Origin: Oscillospiraceae bacterium
GTDB taxonomy: Bacteria > Bacillota > Clostridia > Oscillospirales > Oscillospiraceae
Assembly (NCBI GenBank): GCA_910575695.1
Contig: CAJTGJ010000019.1
Span: 1 to 64,000 of the forward strand
DNA length: 64,000 nucleotides
Direction of reading: 5' to 3'
The notes under the pieces were generated by a model. The model ran no database searches. It worked only from the letters and a program-made list of their open reading frames with translations, and had not been told where the DNA came from. This document shows positions 60,599-64,000 of this stretch, piece after piece. The number at the start of each line of letters is the position of its first letter. Positions within the stretch are counted from its first letter, which is position 1. Both the position numbers and the translations under genes were made by a program.

Positions 60599-62520
60599 AA
60601 CGTTTGAAATTTCTCTCCCTCTCCATGGCGTTCTGTATGATCTGCCTCCTGACCATGACCTCCTGCTCGGCAGCGGAGGCCCCTGCCCGCGACAAGGGTG
60701 CGGCGGCTGAACCGCTTGCCGCCGGCGCCACCCAAACGGCCAGCTTCTCGGATGTTCCCGCTGGCGCGTGGTACGCTGAAGCGGTGGAATACTGCCGCCA
60801 GCGCGGCATCATGAACGGCGTCTCCGACACAGCCTTCGCGCCGGAGGAGACATTGACCCGCGCCATGCTGGTCACCATCCTGTGGCGGCAGGCGCAGAAA
60901 CCGGTGGTGAATTATCTCATGCAGTTTTCTGACGTGTCCCAAGGCCAGTGGTACAGTGAAGCGGTCCGCTGGGCTGCCAGTGAGAAGTTGGTGGGCGGTT
61001 ACGGTGATGGCCGCTTCGGAACCAACGACCCCATCACCCAGGAGCATCTGGGGCTGATTTTCCAGCGGTATACCGACCAGCCTGTGACGGACGGCATCCC
61101 CGGCTTTGATGGTTCCTCCAGGCCCGCTACACGGGCCCAGGCCGCGATGGCGGTGATGAACTGCGCCCAGCTTCCCCAGCAGGGGGCGGCTGGAGGGAAA
61201 GTGCTGGTGGCCTATTTCTCCGCCACCAACACCACCCGGCCTCTGGCGGAGTACGCGGCGGATATTCTGAACGCTGACCTCTATGAGATCGTGCCGGAGG
61301 CCCCCTATACGGATGCCGACCTCGCCTATTACACCAATAGCCGGGCCGGCCGGGAACAGAACGATTCCTCCGCCCGCCCCGCGATTTCCGGGGGCGTGGA
61401 AAACATGGCGGACTACGATGTCATTTTCCTGGGCTACCCCATCTGGCACGGACAGCCGCCGCGGATCATCAGCACCTTCCTGGAGCGCTATGGCTTTGCC
61501 GGAAAAACCATCGTCCCCTTCTGCACGTCCCACTCCAGCGGGTACAGCGACAGCGGCATCAAGCCTCTGGCCCCCGGCGCAAATTGGATCACCGGACGTC
61601 GTTTCGACGGTGGAACCAGCCGCAGCACTGTGGAGGAATGGATCAATGGCCTGGAACTGCCGAAACCGGCAGCTCCGGCCGCCAATCCGGCTGCTTTCAA
61701 CTTTGAAACCAAACGCGTCACCCTCAACAGCGGCTATGAAATGCCCCTCAACGGCCTGGGGACGTACAGCCTTCACGGGGAAACCTGTGTCAATTCGGTC
61801 AAATCCGCTCTGTCCAGCGGCGTGCGGCTGATTGACACCGCCTCCGCCTATGGAAACGAGGCAGAGGTGGGGCAGGCCATCCGGGAGGCCATTGACGAGG
61901 GCGTCATCAAGCGGGAAGATGTTTTCGTTATCACGAAAATTTACCCCGGCAGTGAAATGGCAAATCCAGAGCAGTCCATCCAGGCGTGCCTGGACCGGCT
62001 GGACATTGGCTATGTGGATATGATGCTCCTGCACCACCCTGACCGGAACGATGTGAAAGCGTATCGGGCCATGGAAAAGTTTGTGGCGGAAGGGAAAATC
62101 CGCTCCCTGGGCCTGTCCAACTGGTATGTAAAAGAGCTGGAATCCTTTCTGCCCCAGGTGAGCATTACCCCGGCCCTTGTTCAGAACGAAATTCATCCCT
62201 ATTACCAGGAAAACGATGTGATCCCTTATATCCAGAGCTTAGGCATTGTGGTTCAGGGCTGGTATCCCCTGGGAGGCCGGGGCCATACGGCGGAGCTGCT
62301 GGGAGACGAGGTGATCTCCGGTATCGCCAAGGCCCACGGCGTGTCCTCCGCCCAGGTGATCCTCCGGTGGAATCTCCAAAAGGGCGTGGTGGTCATCCCT
62401 GGCTCCAGCAGCTCAGACCACATCCGGGAAAATACACAGTTGTATGATTTTGCGCTGACCGACGAAGAAATGGCGTGGATCAACGCTTTGGACCGAGGAG
62501 AGAAGCACGATTGGTATTAA
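60595..62520 (+). CDS. Lipoprotein with SLH domains, flavodoxin and aldo/keto reductase domains (641 aa)
   Basis: Residues 1-24 are a lipoprotein signal (MKRLKFLSLSMAFCMICLLT then MTSC). SLH repeats lie at about 48-98 (FSDVPAGAWYAEAVEYCRQR) and 108-158 (FSDVSQGQWYSEAVRWAASE), followed by a third, shortened one. About 200-350: a flavodoxin-fold domain (VLVAYFSATNTTRPLAEYAA; FLGYPIWHGQPP). About 362-641: aldo/keto reductase with tetrad residues in DTASAYGNE, ITKIYP and LLHHPDRN. So predicted surface-anchored and redox-active with two cofactor types. Coupled to the acetyltransferase by ATGA overlap. Confidence 0.9.
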   Translation: MKRLKFLSLSMAFCMICLLTMTSCSAAEAPARDKGAAAEPLAAGATQTASFSDVPAGAWYAEAVEYCRQRGIMNGVSDTAFAPEETLTRAMLVTILWRQAQKPVVNYLMQFSDVSQGQWYSEAVRWAASEKLVGGYGDGRFGTNDPITQEHLGLIFQRYTDQPVTDGIPGFDGSSRPATRAQAAMAVMNCAQLPQQGAAGGKVLVAYFSATNTTRPLAEYAADILNADLYEIVPEAPYTDADLAYYTNSRAGREQNDSSARPAISGGVENMADYDVIFLGYPIWHGQPPRIISTFLERYGFAGKTIVPFCTSHSSGYSDSGIKPLAPGANWITGRRFDGGTSRSTVEEWINGLELPKPAAPAANPAAFNFETKRVTLNSGYEMPLNGLGTYSLHGETCVNSVKSALSSGVRLIDTASAYGNEAEVGQAIREAIDEGVIKREDVFVITKIYPGSEMANPEQSIQACLDRLDIGYVDMMLLHHPDRNDVKAYRAMEKFVAEGKIRSLGLSNWYVKELESFLPQVSITPALVQNEIHPYYQENDVIPYIQSLGIVVQGWYPLGGRGHTAELLGDEVISGIAKAHGVSSAQVILRWNLQKGVVVIPGSSSSDHIRENTQLYDFALTDEEMAWINALDRGEKHDWY

Positions 62521-62706
62521 CGTATCTGCCCGCGGTCATCAAATATCAAATGCCGCGTCGTATTCCACGGTTCCGTTGAGCCGTTCGGCGTCAGCGCCAT
62601 AAAATTCTCACCAGGCGCTTCAAAGGGCGCAGGGAACAATTCTGGACTAAAGGACGCGCTGCGCCGAAGATCCGCAGCCAGATCCTGCTCGTTTCCATCG
62701 CTGTCT
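62517..62706 (-). pseudogene. Gene remnant, about 62 codons, no start
   Basis: The minus strand reads DSDGNEQDLAADLRRSASFS, then PELFPAPFEAPGENFMALTP, then a stretch to IFDDRGQIR and a stop that overlaps the stop of the preceding gene. The sequence has a protein-like composition and an in-frame stop just upstream, and there is no start or SD. I do not recognise the family. Confidence 0.4.
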
Positions 62707-62759
62707 CAACAACTCCACAGGCTTCCGTGTAATCGGCTGGCCGCTCTTTTGCGGCAGCA

Positions 62760-62787
62760 CAATGGGGACAGCGGCCGCTGTCCCCAT
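62760..62787. terminator. Perfect 28-bp palindrome, probable terminator
   Basis: AATGGGGACAGCGG is followed directly by its complement CCGCTGTCCCCATT. It lies ten bases past the stop of the small gene at 62797. No strong T tract follows, so it could be a terminator or a mobile REP-type element. Confidence 0.55.
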
Positions 62788-62796
62788 TGCATTTGT

Positions 62797-63069
62797 TCAG
62801 GACGGTTTTTTTGCCTGGAAATACTCATCGGCGGCAGTCCGCACCATATCGTCCCAGCTCTCAAACCGGGTGCTTTCCCGGACGAAGTTGTTGAACACCT
62901 CCTCGTTGTATACCAACGGGTCGGCGCTCCAGTTGACAAACACTGCGCTGGAATACCGGAAGCCCTCAAAGGACGGGAATTTCGTATTCGCAGCCATAAA
63001 GCCGTCGTTCATGATCTTTGCCAGCAGATCTCGAAATTCCGGCGGGTAATCCACATAGACAAAGGCCAT
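62797..63069 (-). CDS. Unknown 90-residue protein
   Basis: This small soluble protein (MAFVYVDYPPEFRDLLAKIM...AADEYFQAKKPS) is rich in aromatic residues. No motif is recognised. It follows the DUF362 gene by only three bases, so it is probably translated from the same mRNA and may be functionally linked. Confidence 0.65.
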   Translation of the reverse strand: MAFVYVDYPPEFRDLLAKIMNDGFMAANTKFPSFEGFRYSSAVFVNWSADPLVYNEEVFNNFVRESTRFESWDDMVRTAADEYFQAKKPS

Positions 63070-63072
63070 GGC

Positions 63073-64000
63073 TTACTTGTTGTCCTGGGAGCCGTAGAAT
63101 TTCTCAGCCTGCTCCTCCACGTACTTGCGCCACACGGGCTGGTCGGAGGCCATGCGGGGCCGGATGTACTCGGACATCTGGCCGTCCTTGCCGTGGACCA
63201 GCTCGCCGTTGGAGATGCTCATATACAGCAGCGGCTCAGAGGGCGGGCAGCCCTCGATGTGGATGGCGCCGGGGTGGTCCTTCAGGTACTTCCGGGTGCA
63301 GTTGCCGTGGAGCACCAGCTTCTTGTCATCCACGCCCTCGGGGATCACGTTCTTGCCGCCGGCCACCACGGTGAAGTCGGAGCGGCGCTCATAGTCGCCG
63401 ATGGCCTTCAGGGTCTCCATGTTGATGGCCAGCAGAGCCTGGCAGCTGGAGCAGGCGCCGTCGCACAGCACCTGGTACTCGGGCCAGCGGGTGCTCATGT
63501 CGCCGATGTAGGGCACCCACATCTTCTTGAAGCAGTCCTCCACCTTCGCGCCTACCACCTCGATGTCCTCCCGGCGGGAGGTGCCCAGGCCAGTCTGGGC
63601 GGCGGTCTTGAAGTAGTCCACCGCGTTCACGTCGATGCCCACCAGATCGCAGGCGATGAGGTCCACCGCCACCGGGTCCTTGGAGCCCAGCACGCAGCCA
63701 ACCTCGATGGGCACCGGGGTGTGGGGGGAGTAGCCGCTGGCGGGGCGCACCGCGTCCACGATGTTGATGTCGGCGGCGGTGACGCTCCACACGTCCATCA
63801 TGGCCATGGTCAGGTTCTGCTGGTGCATCTGGAGGTGGACGGCGTCCTGCACCACGCCCTTGATGTTCTTCAGGGCGCAGGAGAACACCATGCTGGCGTG
63901 GGCCTTCAGGATGGGCAGGTTAATCAGGTGGTCCGCCTCCAGCAGGCGGCGGGGCAGCTTGATGTGCTTCAGGTTGGAGCGGTAGCCCCGCACCGCCACG
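63073..64000 (-). CDS. DUF362 domain protein (5' end outside window)
   Basis: 309 codons are visible and the frame is open to the window edge. DUF362-type sequence includes LPILKAHASMVFSCALKNIK, the region DAVRPASGYSPHTP and GSKDPVAVDLIACDLVGID. A cysteine pair CDGACSSCQ may bind an iron-sulfur cluster or metal. DUF362 proteins are often iron-sulfur proteins of unknown reaction. It is co-transcribed with the 90-residue gene. Confidence 0.85.
   Translation of the reverse strand, partial: VAVRGYRSNLKHIKLPRRLLEADHLINLPILKAHASMVFSCALKNIKGVVQDAVHLQMHQQNLTMAMMDVWSVTAADINIVDAVRPASGYSPHTPVPIEVGCVLGSKDPVAVDLIACDLVGIDVNAVDYFKTAAQTGLGTSRREDIEVVGAKVEDCFKKMWVPYIGDMSTRWPEYQVLCDGACSSCQALLAINMETLKAIGDYERRSDFTVVAGGKNVIPEGVDDKKLVLHGNCTRKYLKDHPGAIHIEGCPPSEPLLYMSISNGELVHGKDGQMSEYIRPRMASDQPVWRKYVEEQAEKFYGSQDNK

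Overview
The window looks like a chromosomal segment of a GC-rich (roughly 60%) Clostridia-class Bacillota, most likely an Oscillospiraceae relative (Flavonifractor, Oscillibacter or Lawsonibacter type). The evidence is a complete Gram-positive S10-spc-alpha ribosomal operon ending adk-map-KOW-infA-rpmJ-rpsM-rpsK-rpsD-rpoA-rplQ, SLH-anchored surface proteins, a glycine T-box, Spo0A-type boxes and AGGAGG ribosome binding sites. The genus is inference. No tRNA, rRNA, CRISPR array or complete insertion sequence was seen.

Layout. (1) 1-12,020: three cassettes, each a giant SLH surface protein convergent with a small tail-fibre-like gene across a near-identical bidirectional terminator; the middle cassette is inverted. 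Each small gene has its ribosome binding site inside an 11-bp hairpin. (2) 12,054-12,199: a promoter-to-terminator unit that looks like an orphan small RNA. (3) 12,225-28,671, minus strand: the ribosomal superoperon from a promoter before rpsJ to a terminator after rplQ. (4) 28,749-34,647: proS, a lone tyrosine recombinase, a kinase-like ATPase whose promoter carries three 10-bp-phased 0A boxes, and a T-box operon (unknown protein plus glyS). (5) 34,854-46,559: LTA-synthase-like protein, MATE exporter, lytic transglycosylase, zapA, U32 protein, an HTH-Maf fusion, mreC and mutS. (6) 46,670-52,739: a small HTH gene, a structured non-coding stretch, an unknown gene, a flagellin-like giant protein with a sigma-D-like promoter, and a hemerythrin/CheX-like/receiver protein. 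(7) 53,002-62,520: a LysR regulon. A circularly permuted GH3 enzyme with a broken N-terminus and a redox operon (small protein, alpha/beta hydrolase, aldo/keto reductase, FMN reductase, acetyltransferase, SLH-flavodoxin-aldo/keto reductase lipoprotein) are preceded by the same 31-bp operator, in mirrored positions around the LysR gene. (8) 62,517-64,000: a gene remnant, a 28-bp palindrome, a small unknown gene and a partial DUF362 protein.

How it fits together: regions 1 and 7 both concern the cell surface (S-layer proteins, and an apparently surface-anchored redox fusion). Region 5 is envelope growth and division. Region 6 links a flagellin-like protein with an oxygen- or redox-sensing, chemotaxis-type protein. 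The most unusual material is the RBS-hairpin cassettes, the mirrored LysR operators, the SLH-flavodoxin-aldo/keto reductase fusion, the flagellin-like protein, and the 0A-box-controlled kinase-like protein without a phosphoacceptor histidine.
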